NCBI RefSeq assembly: GCF_008386695.1
Contig: NZ_VUOC01000004.1
Span: 2,730,327-2,794,326 of the forward strand
Direction: 5' to 3'
DNA length: 64,000 nucleotides
Source: Chitinophaga agrisoli
GTDB taxonomy: Bacteria; Bacteroidota; Bacteroidia; Chitinophagales; Chitinophagaceae
In this document: piece by piece, positions 52,777-61,795 of the stretch
How positions within the stretch are numbered: position 1 is the stretch's first letter
Layout: each line of letters opens with the position of its first letter
Position numbers and translations under genes: made by a program
The notes under the pieces: generated by a model
Database searches by the model: none
What the model saw: the letters and a program-made list of their open reading frames with translations, nothing else
Told to the model about the DNA's origin: nothing

Positions 52777-53973
52777 TTATTTTCCCCACTGTTTATACCG
52801 TAGCAGCGCTTCTACAAAATAGTAATCCGCGTAACTAAGCGGCACATCCACTTCTGAATTATGCGGGAAAGAGCCCGTGCTATGCATTAGTATAAAATTG
52901 TTATTCTCACCTTCTTTTGCCAGGTAGGCTGGGCTGGTCAGGCTGGTCAGCATTTTCTCTGCCGCCGTCCAGTATCTCGCAGCATCCTTACCACCGGCAT
53001 AACGGCTTAACTCCAGCAATGCGGAAGCAGCTACCGCTGCAGCAGAGGCGTCCCGCGGTACATTGGGTATGCCCGGCGCATCAAAATCCCAATAAGGGAC
53101 CATATCTGCCGGCAACTGTGGATTATTCAAGATAAAATCAGCAATATGTTTCGCCTGGTTCAGGTACACCTTGTTTTTAGTCTCACGGTACATCATCGTA
53201 TAACCATATAGCCCCCAGGCCTGTCCGCGTGACCAGGCAGAGCTGTCTGCCGCTCCCTGATGCGTTTTCTTCTGCAGCACCGCCCCTGTAGCCGGGTCAT
53301 AGTCTATCACGTGATAGGAACTGTAGTCCTCGCGGAAATGGTTTTTGATAGTAGTATTGGCGTGCGTATTGGCTATCTTGGCAAAGGAAGGATCGCCGCT
53401 GGTACGGCTGGCCCAGGTAAGCAGCTCCAGGTTCATCATATTATCAATGATCACCGGGAAAGTGAATGCGCCATGATCCCAGGATTTAATGCAACCCACC
53501 GTAGGGTTAAAACGGGTGGACAAAGATCTGGCGCTGGTCAGCAGCACATCCTTATAGGCCGGGTCTTTTAACAGGCGGTATGCATTGCCAAAACTGCAGT
53601 ACATCATAAAACCCAGATCGTGTGTGCCTTTATTGTTCTTCTCCTGCTCGATCACCTGCAGGCGTTTCAGTGCTTCCGCTTTCAGGGCATCGTCTTTTGT
53701 ATATTCATACAGGTACAATAAGGTGCCGGGAAAAAAACCACTGCACCACCAGCGGGAATTAGAGGTCATTAAGCTGCCATCCTTATTTGTGGAACGTGGT
53801 AGCAGTGTATCTGGCACATGCTGCGCCATTAATTTATACTGTCTGGCTGCCAGGTCAAGCGCCTGGTTGGCATGTTGGATCAACTCTTTTTTTGCAGACT
53901 GTCCTGATGCCGGTACAATATAGGCCCATGTGGCCAGGAGTAAACCGGCCGTAAGAAATTTGAGTTTTCGCAT
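52777..53973 (-). CDS. Glycoside hydrolase family 88 unsaturated glucuronyl hydrolase
   Basis: 398 residues with a signal peptide (cleaved after VPASGQ). An (alpha/alpha)6 barrel with the UGL catalytic pair: Asp in GTHDLGFMMY (equivalent of Asp88) and Asp in VIIDNMMNLELLTWAS (equivalent of Asp149); SRWWCSGFFPGTLLYLYE and SAWSRGQAWGLYGYTMMY are further marks. The enzyme removes 4,5-unsaturated uronic acid from oligosaccharides left by polysaccharide lyases, and the sugar then opens to the KduI substrate. It is the last gene in the run kduI, kduD, lacI, GH88. Whether it acts on pectic, glycosaminoglycan or other fragments is not deducible. Confidence 0.93.
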   Translation of the reverse strand: MRKLKFLTAGLLLATWAYIVPASGQSAKKELIQHANQALDLAARQYKLMAQHVPDTLLPRSTNKDGSLMTSNSRWWCSGFFPGTLLYLYEYTKDDALKAEALKRLQVIEQEKNNKGTHDLGFMMYCSFGNAYRLLKDPAYKDVLLTSARSLSTRFNPTVGCIKSWDHGAFTFPVIIDNMMNLELLTWASRTSGDPSFAKIANTHANTTIKNHFREDYSSYHVIDYDPATGAVLQKKTHQGAADSSAWSRGQAWGLYGYTMMYRETKNKVYLNQAKHIADFILNNPQLPADMVPYWDFDAPGIPNVPRDASAAAVAASALLELSRYAGGKDAARYWTAAEKMLTSLTSPAYLAKEGENNNFILMHSTGSFPHNSEVDVPLSYADYYFVEALLRYKQWGK

Positions 53974-53996
53974 CCGTGAGTATTTATTTGTGGAAT

Positions 53997-55073
53997 CTAT
54001 TTTTCAACTTTTGCTTTCTTCGCTTTGGCCTTAGGTTTTACGATCGTGTCACCGCCGGTAGAGGCCCTTTCTACCACCTGTATGGGAATGATCTCCTGCG
54101 AGTAGCGGTGCGTACCGGATGACGGTGTTGTTAACAGTTCTATTAATGCTGCCACTACCCGCTCTCCCATCATTTCAGGATACTGGTCTACGGAAGTGAT
54201 AGCAGGCGTAACGATCTCGCTGCGCGGATCATTGGAATAGCCTATGATCTTAATATCCTCCGGCACCCGCAGGTTCAGCTCCCGGCAATATTGCAGTATG
54301 GCAATTGCGCTGGTATCATTAGCCGCAAAAATGCCATCCGGGTAAGGCTGCTGGGCAAAGATCTGTGCGCAGGCCTTCAGCGCATTCTCGCGCGTAAGCT
54401 CCTGGTAGAACATCCGCGACTTTTTGAATGGCAGCTTATATTGCTGGAAGGCAGCCTTCACCCCTGCTACCCGCTCTACATACAGACTACAGCTTAGCGG
54501 GCCGGAGATATGCACAATATCCTTACAGCCTTTCTGGATCAGGTGCTCAATAGCCGCAAAACCGCCCCGGTAATCATCTCCCTTTATCACTTTTACATTA
54601 CGGTTCAGCGGCACACGGTCAAAGAACACCAGCGGAATATGCTGTTCCTTGAATATATCGAAATGCGAAAAATCCGTTGTATGCAGCGTGGTAGATACCG
54701 CTAACCCATCCACCCGGGCGGAGTACAGCGTATTTACCAGGGCTACTTCCTGTTCATAAGAGTCGTTAGACTGGCAGATGATCAGGTGGTAGCCATACTC
54801 CTGCAGCTTGTTCTGTATAATGGTACTGATAGCTGCGGGGAAAAACATTGAAATGCGCGGTATGATAAGCCCGATGGTCTTGCTCTTATTATTGCGCAAA
54901 CCTGCTGCCAGTGCATTTGGACGATACCCCAGCTTGCGCGCCATCTTCTTCACCTTTTCTTTGGTCCCAACACTGATGTTAGGATGATCGTTCAGGGCGC
55001 GGGATACCGTTGAAACGGACAGGTTCAGCTCTTCCGCTATATCTACGATGGTCTTTTCTGATCTTTTGCTCAT
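53997..55073 (-). CDS. LacI-family transcriptional regulator of the hexuronate locus
   Basis: 358 residues: N-terminal LacI helix-turn-helix (TIVDIAEELNLSVSTVSRAL), hinge helix (RPNALAAGLRNNKSKTIGLI), and a sugar-binding periplasmic-protein-like domain; the C terminus adds a lysine-rich tail (KPKAKAKKAKVEK). The gene lies between kduD and GH88. The perfect palindrome TGCAAACGTTTGCA at 56869 and 60094 is a typical LacI operator with a central CG and is the likely site. The effector may be KDG or a hexuronate, as inferred from the regulated pathway. No other regulator is encoded in 52777-64000. Confidence 0.92.
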   Translation of the reverse strand: MSKRSEKTIVDIAEELNLSVSTVSRALNDHPNISVGTKEKVKKMARKLGYRPNALAAGLRNNKSKTIGLIIPRISMFFPAAISTIIQNKLQEYGYHLIICQSNDSYEQEVALVNTLYSARVDGLAVSTTLHTTDFSHFDIFKEQHIPLVFFDRVPLNRNVKVIKGDDYRGGFAAIEHLIQKGCKDIVHISGPLSCSLYVERVAGVKAAFQQYKLPFKKSRMFYQELTRENALKACAQIFAQQPYPDGIFAANDTSAIAILQYCRELNLRVPEDIKIIGYSNDPRSEIVTPAITSVDQYPEMMGERVVAALIELLTTPSSGTHRYSQEIIPIQVVERASTGGDTIVKPKAKAKKAKVEK

Positions 55074-55137
55074 AATGGTAGTAAATTACAAATGTTGTCA
55101 TATACTGCCAACTACTACCGGCAAGCTGTTATCATTC

Positions 55138-55905
55138 TCAGCGTCCCATCCAGCCGCCGTCCACCGTCAGGATAGTACCATGTACATAATCCGATGCGGC
55201 GGATGCCAGGAAAACCACCGGCCCTTTAAAGTCCTCCGGTTCGCCCCAGCGCTGGGCTGGTATGCGTGACAGGATAGCGCTGCTGCGCTGCTCATCCGCC
55301 CGCAGGGCTGCCGTATTATCGGTAGCAATATATCCCGGGGCAATAGCATTTACATTTACGCCGGAAGATGCCCACTCGTTGGCAAAAGCCTTTACCAGCG
55401 AGCCTACAGCCCCTTTGCTGGCGGCGTAGCCCGGTACGGTGATGCCGCCCTGGAACGTGAGCAGGGAAGCCGTAAAGATCACCTTTCCCTGCTTCCTGGC
55501 GAGCATATCCTTACCTATCTCGCGCGTCAGGATAAACTGGGCATTCAGGTTTGTGTTGATCACCGTATCCCAATATTCATCCGGGTGCTCCGCAGCCGGT
55601 TTGCGCAGGATAGTACCGGCGTTGTTTACCAGTATATCTATTACCGGGAAGTCCTGCTTTACCTTATGTATGAAATCATATAATGCATTACGGTCTGCAA
55701 AATCACACTGGTAGGCGCTAAACTTACGCCCCAGCGCCGTTACGGCCTTTTCTGCCTGGCTGCCGCTTGTTTCCAGTGAGGCGGAAACGCCGATAATGTC
55801 TGCTCCTGCCTCTGCCAGGGCTATTGCCATGGCCATACCTATACCTCTTTTGCAGCCTGTTACCAGCGCGGTCTTCCCTTTCAGGTTAAATTGTTCAAGC
55901 ACCAT
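55138..55905 (-). CDS. kduD: 2-dehydro-3-deoxy-D-gluconate 5-dehydrogenase (SDR family)
   Basis: 255 residues from the ATG at 55905, which gives the KduD-like start VLEQFNLKGKTALVTGCKRG; an upstream ATG at 55938 would add eleven residues not seen in the family. SDR motifs: TGCKRGIGMAMAIAL for NAD binding, LVNNAGTILR, and the catalytic YAASKGA. Ends GTILTVDGGWMGR as KduD proteins do. It reduces 2,5-diketo-3-deoxygluconate to KDG in the unsaturated uronate pathway, after KduI. The neighbours kduI (72 bases) and GH88 support the assignment over a generic SDR. Confidence 0.92.
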   Translation of the reverse strand: MVLEQFNLKGKTALVTGCKRGIGMAMAIALAEAGADIIGVSASLETSGSQAEKAVTALGRKFSAYQCDFADRNALYDFIHKVKQDFPVIDILVNNAGTILRKPAAEHPDEYWDTVINTNLNAQFILTREIGKDMLARKQGKVIFTASLLTFQGGITVPGYAASKGAVGSLVKAFANEWASSGVNVNAIAPGYIATDNTAALRADEQRSSAILSRIPAQRWGEPEDFKGPVVFLASAASDYVHGTILTVDGGWMGR

Positions 55906-55977
55906 CCTTACAAGTTTTAAGATCAGGTTTATCGACAACAGGCCTCGCCAGCTGTCATAATATCAATTAAACGGCCA

Positions 55978-56820
55978 TTAGCGCAGTTCCGTGATAGGAC
56001 AGCCATCCATATCCCCATAGTCCAGGTTCTCCCCTGCCATGCCCCAGATAAAGGTATAATTGCTGGTGCCTGCGCCGGAGTGAATGCTCCAGGACGGGGA
56101 AATAACCGCCTGATCGTTCTGCATCCATATATGACGGGTTTCCTGCGGCTGGCCCCAGAAATGGCATACAGACTGGCCCTGTGGCACTTCAAAATAGAAA
56201 TACACCTCCATTCTGCGGTCATGGGTATGCGCCGGCATGGTGTTCCATACGCTGCCGGGTTTCAGTTCCGTCATACCCATCTGCAGCTGGCAGGTGGGCA
56301 GCACGCTGTTTACGATCAGCTTATTAATGGTGCGGTGGTTAGCCGTTTCCAAAGCGCCCAGCGTTACTACTTCCGCGTCCTGTTTCGTGATGCGGCGGGT
56401 AGGATACGTGGTATGCGCGGGTGTGGAATTCAGATAGAATTTGGCCGGGGTACCCGCATTTTTGCTGCTGAAGATCACCTCTTTTTTACCCCTACCTATA
56501 TATAATGCTTCCTTAAAGTCAATATCGAACACTTCGCCGTCTACCGTTACCATACCGGCGCCGCCCACGTTAATAATACCCAGCTCCCGGCGCTCAAGGA
56601 AGTACTGCGCCTTCAGCTGGTCTACCGGCTCCAGTGTTACCGGCTTGTTAACGGGCATAATGCCGCCCGTAATAAAGCGGTCATAATGGCTATACACCAG
56701 CCGCACGCCATCCTGTTCAAACAATTGTTCTATCAGCAATGCTGCGCGGGTCTGTTCCGTATTCCAGCCCCTGGCTTCCTGGGGGCTGCTTGCATACCTT
56801 GTTTCTGCCTGTATACTCAT
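55978..56820 (-). CDS. kduI: 5-dehydro-4-deoxy-D-glucuronate isomerase
   Basis: 280 residues, the usual length. A bicupin with the metal site TMPAHTHDRRMEVYFYFEV (two His and Glu) and the family-specific GIMPVNKPVTLEP, IINVGGAGMVTVDG and SWSIHSGAGTSNYTFIWGMA; ends NLDYGDMDGCPITELR. It converts the open-chain 4-deoxy-5-keto-uronate released by GH88 into 2,5-diketo-3-deoxygluconate. First gene of the leftward kduI-kduD-lacI-GH88 group, divergent from uxaA, with a LacI-type operator in the gap. Confidence 0.97.
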   Translation of the reverse strand: MSIQAETRYASSPQEARGWNTEQTRAALLIEQLFEQDGVRLVYSHYDRFITGGIMPVNKPVTLEPVDQLKAQYFLERRELGIINVGGAGMVTVDGEVFDIDFKEALYIGRGKKEVIFSSKNAGTPAKFYLNSTPAHTTYPTRRITKQDAEVVTLGALETANHRTINKLIVNSVLPTCQLQMGMTELKPGSVWNTMPAHTHDRRMEVYFYFEVPQGQSVCHFWGQPQETRHIWMQNDQAVISPSWSIHSGAGTSNYTFIWGMAGENLDYGDMDGCPITELR

Positions 56821-56868
56821 GCCTTGTTATTTAAATGTAAGGGTAAGATAGCGCGAAAACATGAATCT

Positions 56869-56882
56869 TGCAAACGTTTGCA
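56869..56882. promoter_or_regulatory. LacI-type operator between kduI and uxaA
   Basis: TGCAAACGTTTGCA, a perfect 14-bp palindrome with a central CG, lies 49 bases before kduI and 113 bases before uxaA. The same 14-mer recurs at 60094-60107. The locus encodes one LacI-family regulator, which is the probable ligand of both sites. Confidence 0.8.
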
Positions 56883-56994
56883 TAGATAAGCGCAGCTGTT
56901 TGCCTGATTATTAGTTTCTTTGCCGGTCAAAATCTCATCAAGGATTAACATTTTAGTATTAAAAACAAAAACACTTATTCGCTACTTTAGTATT

Positions 56995-58641
56995 ATGAAC
57001 ACGTATTTGCAAATACATCCTGATGATAACGTATTGGTAGCGCTGCAGGACCTGCCTGCAGGCACTCCCATACAATTTAACGGTACATCCCTGGAACTGA
57101 CTAAAGACGTTCCCGCCAAGCATAAATTCCTGCTCACTGATCTTAAAGCAGACGAGGCGATCACTATGTATGGCGTATTGGTTGGCAAAGCGAATGAGCC
57201 GCTTCACAAAGGCGATTTGATCACCACCGGCAACATCCGCCATGATACCAGTGCCTTTCATGAAAAAGATGACAGCATACAATGGCAGGCGCCTGACGTT
57301 AGCAGCTGGAAGAACCGCACTTTTAACGGTTACCCGCGTAAGGATGGCCAGGTAGGCACCCGTAACTACTGGCTGGTAATACCCATGGTTTTCTGTGAGA
57401 ACAGGAATGTGGGCGTTATTAAAACTGCCTTTGAAAAGGGACTGGGCTTTGCACCGCCGGAAATGTACAATGAGCAGGTGAATGACCTGGTAAACCTGTA
57501 CAAGAACGGTAACCTGGATGCGATCAAGACCTACGAGCCGGCATCTGTAACAGCGGCCGCTAAAAAGAACAACGTATTCTCTAATATAGATGGTATTAAA
57601 TTCCTGATACACGAAGGCGGTTGCGGCGGTACCAAGCAGGATGCAGAGGCCCTCTGCGCACTGCTGGCCGGCTATATCCACCACTCCAACGTAGCAGGCG
57701 CCACCATCCTGAGCCTGGGATGCCAGCATGCACAGGTATCTATCTTACAGACCGCGCTAAAGAAGCTGAACCCTTCTTTTGACAAGCCTGTACTGGTATT
57801 TGAACAGCAGAAAAGCAAGTCTGAGTTCGATATGCTCTCTACCGCTATTAAGGAAACCTTCCTGGCGCTGGTAGAGGCTAATAAGATCGAACGCCAGCCC
57901 GCTCCCTTATCCAAACTGGTGATAGGCCTGGAATGCGGCGGCTCTGACGGTTTCTCCGGCATCTCCGCCAACCCGGCTGTAGGGCATACGTCCGATCTGC
58001 TGGTAGCGCTGGGCGGCACCTCCATCCTCTCTGAGTTCCCTGAGCTCTGCGGGGTGGAACAGGAGCTGATCAACCGTTGTGTAACAGAGAACGCTTCCGA
58101 CAAATTCATCCGCATCATGCGGGCGTATGAAAGCCAGGCAGAATCTGTAGGCTCCGGGTTTTACCAGAACCCCTCTCCCGGTAATATCAAGGACGGCCTC
58201 ATCACTGATGCCATCAAATCCGCCGGGGCAGCCAAAAAAGGTGGTACCTCCCCTGTAGTAGATGTGCTGGATTATACAGAATATGTAACCAAACCAGGCC
58301 TGAACCTGCTGTGTACACCGGGTAACGACGTAGAGTCCACCTCTGCGGAAGTAGGTTCCGGCGCCAACGTGGTACTGTTCACCACCGGCTTAGGCACCCC
58401 TACCGGCAATCCCATCGCCCCGGTTGTAAAACTGGCTACTAATACCAAGCTGGCACAGCGTATGCCGGATATCATCGATATTAATACCGGCGGTATCATC
58501 AGCGGTGAAAAAAGCATTGCAGCAATGGGCGAAGAGATCCTGGAATATGTGATCAAAACTGCCAGCGGTGAAGCCACCACTAAGGCAGAACAGCTGCACC
58601 AGGATGATTTCATCCCCTGGAAACGCGGTGTGAGCCTGTAA
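56995..58641 (+). CDS. uxaA: Altronate dehydratase
   Basis: 548 residues from the ATG at 56995, chosen because it gives the family's N-terminal SAF domain directly (MNTYLQIHPDDNVLVALQDL); a frame extension to 56920 is unlikely. The C-terminal UxaA domain has RKDGQVGTRNYWLVIPMVFC, HEGGCGGTKQDAEALCALLA, GLECGGSDGFSGISANPAVG and FTTGLGTPTGNPIAPVVK. It dehydrates D-altronate to KDG, using iron in known members. It is about 50 residues longer than the E. coli enzyme. It is the only plus-strand gene of the locus, ended by a bidirectional terminator. Confidence 0.96.
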   Translation: MNTYLQIHPDDNVLVALQDLPAGTPIQFNGTSLELTKDVPAKHKFLLTDLKADEAITMYGVLVGKANEPLHKGDLITTGNIRHDTSAFHEKDDSIQWQAPDVSSWKNRTFNGYPRKDGQVGTRNYWLVIPMVFCENRNVGVIKTAFEKGLGFAPPEMYNEQVNDLVNLYKNGNLDAIKTYEPASVTAAAKKNNVFSNIDGIKFLIHEGGCGGTKQDAEALCALLAGYIHHSNVAGATILSLGCQHAQVSILQTALKKLNPSFDKPVLVFEQQKSKSEFDMLSTAIKETFLALVEANKIERQPAPLSKLVIGLECGGSDGFSGISANPAVGHTSDLLVALGGTSILSEFPELCGVEQELINRCVTENASDKFIRIMRAYESQAESVGSGFYQNPSPGNIKDGLITDAIKSAGAAKKGGTSPVVDVLDYTEYVTKPGLNLLCTPGNDVESTSAEVGSGANVVLFTTGLGTPTGNPIAPVVKLATNTKLAQRMPDIIDINTGGIISGEKSIAAMGEEILEYVIKTASGEATTKAEQLHQDDFIPWKRGVSL

Positions 58642-58661
58642 GCACGCAATAAATAATTGGC

Positions 58662-58712
58662 TATAAAAACAAGAAGGTCCTGACGATAAGCCAGGACCTT
58701 CTTGTTTTTATA
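58662..58712. terminator. Bidirectional terminator between uxaA and exuT
   Basis: A perfect 21-bp inverted repeat (58662-58682 and 58692-58712) with a 9-base loop. The outer part is TATAAAAACAAG on one arm and CTTGTTTTTATA on the other, so either strand ends in a T-rich run. Confidence 0.93.
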
Positions 58713-58729
58713 AGAGATTGTCTTAGTAA

Positions 58730-60028
58730 TTATTTCTTGATGGTCACCTGCTCCATACGAGGGGCAAAGAAGTGCATGATCACCCAGGCCAGCAGATAAG
58801 CAAACCCGCAGATCACAAACAGGATATTGTAACCTACGTTCACATCGCCCAGCAGCTTATAATGGTCCAGCATAGAGCCCACCAGTAAGGGGAACAGCAT
58901 ACCGCCAATAGAGCCCGCCATACCGCCGATACCTACTACGGAGCTTACGGCATATTTAGGGAACATATCAGACACCGTAGTAAAGATATTGGCAGACCAG
59001 GCCTGATGCGCCGCTGCGGCCACACCTACCAGGCTTACCGCCACCCACATATCGTGTGTAAACTGAATGGTCATTACCGGCAGCACACAGATCGCAAATA
59101 TGAGCATAGATGTTTTACGCGCTTTGAATACCGGCCAGCCTTTCTTGATCAGGAAGGAGGACAACCACCCACCGCCTACGCTGCCAACGCTCACCATGGT
59201 ATAGATAATAATGATGGGTAAACCATAGCTGGCCTGCAGGTCTACACCAAATGCAGAAGACAGGTAAGAAGGCAACCAGAACAGGAAGAACCACCAAACC
59301 GGATCAGTAAGCAGTTTACCAAATACAAACGCCCATGTTTGGCGGATCCCAAATAATTTGAACCAGCCTATCTTTTCTGTTTGTTGAACAGGCACCTGCT
59401 CTTCCGCGTCGCTATGGATGTATGCGTATTCCTCTTTGGATAAGCGTTTGCTTTTAGACGGCACATCATAAAAAATGAACCAGAATATAAGCCAGATAAA
59501 GCCAATAGCGCCTGTCCAGATAAAGGCGCTTTGCCATCCCTGCGTTTTTGCGATCCAGTAAACCAGCGCCGGCGCTATTACCGGTCCCAGGTTGGCGCCT
59601 GCGTTAAAGATACCAGTGGCAAATGCCCTTTCCTTTTTAGGAAACCATTCCGCCACTGCTTTAATAGCAGCAGGGAAATTACCGGATTCTCCCAGGCCCA
59701 GCGAAGCTCGGGCAATACCAAAACCCAGGGTGGATTTAGCCAGTGCATGCGCCATGGCCGCCACACTCCAGATAATAAGAGAAAGAGAATAGCCCATTTT
59801 GGTGCCGATCTTGTCCACAAAGCGGCCAAAAGCCAGCAAACCCAATGCATAGGCGGCGGAGAAAGCGATAACGATATAACTGTAATCTGATTCTGACCAG
59901 TTGAACTGCACTTCCAGATCATGCTTCAGCAAACCGATCACCTGCCTGTCAATGTAGTTGATAGTGGTGGCAAAAAAAAGCAGCGCACAAATGGCCCAAC
60001 GATAGTTTCCGGTCTTAGTGGAATTCAT
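58730..60028 (-). CDS. exuT: MFS hexuronate transporter
   Basis: 432 residues with about twelve helices. Marks of the anion:cation symporter family: NYIDRQVIGLL in helix 1, GRFVDKIGTKMGYSLSLIIW, then FGIARASLGLGESGNFPAAI and EWFPKKERAFATGIFNAGAN. In this gene neighbourhood it most likely imports galacturonate and glucuronate with protons. It is the last gene of the run uxaB, uxaC, kdgK, aldolase, exuT, 44 bases after the aldolase gene. A LacI-type operator 66 bases before its start suggests it also has its own regulated promoter. Confidence 0.93.
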   Translation of the reverse strand: MNSTKTGNYRWAICALLFFATTINYIDRQVIGLLKHDLEVQFNWSESDYSYIVIAFSAAYALGLLAFGRFVDKIGTKMGYSLSLIIWSVAAMAHALAKSTLGFGIARASLGLGESGNFPAAIKAVAEWFPKKERAFATGIFNAGANLGPVIAPALVYWIAKTQGWQSAFIWTGAIGFIWLIFWFIFYDVPSKSKRLSKEEYAYIHSDAEEQVPVQQTEKIGWFKLFGIRQTWAFVFGKLLTDPVWWFFLFWLPSYLSSAFGVDLQASYGLPIIIIYTMVSVGSVGGGWLSSFLIKKGWPVFKARKTSMLIFAICVLPVMTIQFTHDMWVAVSLVGVAAAAHQAWSANIFTTVSDMFPKYAVSSVVGIGGMAGSIGGMLFPLLVGSMLDHYKLLGDVNVGYNILFVICGFAYLLAWVIMHFFAPRMEQVTIKK

Positions 60029-60072
60029 TATAATAATTTTGGAATTTATATTGCTAAGCTTCAGCTCTCAAT

Positions 60073-60735
60073 TTAGTGCAATGCTTTCACAAATGCAAAC
60101 GTTTGCATCACTTTGGCCTTTAGCGCGGCCCAATCCTTGCTGTCGATCAGCTGTTTAGGGATCAGATTGGAGCCCATACCCACGCAAACAACACCGGCAT
60201 CGAACCAGGATTTTACGCTTTCCTGGGTAGGTTCTACCCCGCCGGTTGGCATAAATTTGAGATTGGGGAACAAGGGTTTGATAGCTTTTACAAAACCAGG
60301 GCCCAGCACATTACCAGGGAACAGCTTTACCAGCGGCGCTTCCTGCTTTTCTGCTACCGCTATTTCTGAAGGCGTCATACAACCAGGTATCCAAAGGATA
60401 TTGGCTTTGCGGCAATAGGCGGCGGTGCCTTCATCTGTAATAGGGCTTACAATAAAATCCGCGCCCTGGCCGGTATAGGATTCCGCATCCGCGGCGCTTT
60501 TAATAGTGCCAATACCCAGATACATATCCGGCATATCTACCAGCTTCTTATCGCGCATGGCGGCAAAGTTCCGGCGGGCATTCTCTCCCCTGTTGGTGAA
60601 TTCAAATACCCGTATGCCTGCCTCATAACAGGCTTTCATCACCTCAATACAAGTGGCTTCATCATCATGATAGAACACTGGTATAATACCGCTACGCTCA
60701 AAAGCTGCTATAATAGTTGCTGGTTGTGGTGCCAT
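60073..60735 (-). CDS. eda: 2-dehydro-3-deoxy-phosphogluconate aldolase / 4-hydroxy-2-oxoglutarate aldolase
   Basis: 220 residues. The Schiff-base lysine is in PLVKLFPGNVLGP; Glu and Arg of the active site are in FEFTNRGENARRNF, and the Thr in GIGTIKSAADAE; PTGGVEPTQESVKSWFDAG holds the phosphate site. It splits KDPG into pyruvate and glyceraldehyde-3-phosphate, the last step of both uronate arms. Eleven bases separate it from the KDG kinase gene. The final codons (M-Q-T-F-A) contain a perfect copy of the LacI operator. Confidence 0.96.
   Translation of the reverse strand: MAPQPATIIAAFERSGIIPVFYHDDEATCIEVMKACYEAGIRVFEFTNRGENARRNFAAMRDKKLVDMPDMYLGIGTIKSAADAESYTGQGADFIVSPITDEGTAAYCRKANILWIPGCMTPSEIAVAEKQEAPLVKLFPGNVLGPGFVKAIKPLFPNLKFMPTGGVEPTQESVKSWFDAGVVCVGMGSNLIPKQLIDSKDWAALKAKVMQTFAFVKALH
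60094..60107. promoter_or_regulatory. Intragenic LacI-type operator upstream of exuT
   Basis: TGCAAACGTTTGCA, identical to the 14-mer at 56869-56882, lies within the last twelve codons of the aldolase gene and 66 bases before the exuT start. Exact identity at an unrelated coding position argues that the site is selected. Confidence 0.75.
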
Positions 60736-60746
60736 AATTATATATA

Positions 60747-61742
60747 CTAAATAAGTTTTAAGATTGCTGCTTTATCGGTCTTGTTAAAATCTCCTTTTAC
60801 AAACAGCTTTGAATAAGCGGATGCTGCTGCAAAAGCAATTACCTGCTGCGCATCATACCCTTCCAGCAGCGCGTGTATCAGACCCGCCATAAAGCTGTCG
60901 CCGCTGCCTACGCGGTCTACGACGTCGTTGGTCTCGTATTGTTTGGAAACGGTTTGTTTCCCGTTGTTATAATACGTGGCGTAATACAGGTTATGCGTAG
61001 GCGCATCAGAGAAACGGAAAGTAAATGCCACATGTTTACAACGCGCATATTTCTCCGTTATTTCCTGGGCTACCTTTATCGCCTGCTCCAGGTATATGTC
61101 TTTACTGTTCTGCTCCAGCGCTACCGTATCCAGCGCGGTATCCAGCATATTATGCGCGGCCCAGATATTGCCCATTACCACATCGCAATACTGCACCAGC
61201 TCCGGCATTACCTGGAATGGTTTGGCGTATTGCCATAGCTTACTGCGGTAATTAAGATCGGTGGAGATAGTTAAGCCTTTACGGGAGGCTGCTTCCAGCG
61301 CCTCTTTACAAACGGTGGCAGCCTGCTGGCTCAACGCCGGTGTAATGGCGCTCCAGTGGAACCAGCTGGCATTTTCCAGCAATTGGTCCCAGTCAACCGT
61401 ACCTGGCTGTATTTCGCTGAAAGCGGAATATTTACGGTCATATACAACTTCGGCATGCTTCAGATCGCTGCCCTGTGCTAAATAGTAAGCGCCTATACGG
61501 TCGCCGCCCCATAACATGCGGTCTGTAACAATACCGGCCTTTTCCAGCTCCTGCATTACTTGGCGCGACAGACCGTTTTCCGGCGCCTTGCTCAGGTAAG
61601 CTACAGGCGTGCCCCAGCGCGCCAAAGAGGCGGCCATATTGGCTTCCGCGCCGCCAATATAGAGTGCGGACAGGTTTTGGTCCCACTCCGGTGAAAAACG
61701 AAACAATATCTCTCCGTATGAAATAACTTTTACCGGTTTCAT
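60747..61742 (-). CDS. kdgK: 2-keto-3-deoxygluconate kinase (PfkB family)
   Basis: 331 residues from the ATG at 61742. PfkB marks: ISYGEILFRFSP near the start, IGGAEANMAASLARWGTPVA, and the C-terminal DRVGSGDSFMAGLIHALL with the catalytic Asp in GSGD; TDLNYRSKLWQYAKPFQ is typical of sugar-acid kinases of this group. It phosphorylates KDG to KDPG for the aldolase that follows 11 bases later. Context makes KDG the substrate over fructose or ribose. Confidence 0.94.
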   Translation of the reverse strand: MKPVKVISYGEILFRFSPEWDQNLSALYIGGAEANMAASLARWGTPVAYLSKAPENGLSRQVMQELEKAGIVTDRMLWGGDRIGAYYLAQGSDLKHAEVVYDRKYSAFSEIQPGTVDWDQLLENASWFHWSAITPALSQQAATVCKEALEAASRKGLTISTDLNYRSKLWQYAKPFQVMPELVQYCDVVMGNIWAAHNMLDTALDTVALEQNSKDIYLEQAIKVAQEITEKYARCKHVAFTFRFSDAPTHNLYYATYYNNGKQTVSKQYETNDVVDRVGSGDSFMAGLIHALLEGYDAQQVIAFAAASAYSKLFVKGDFNKTDKAAILKLI

Positions 61743-61795
61743 CAAATACTTATGTTGATTCTTAGAACTACTACAGGTGATACCATCACACGTTA

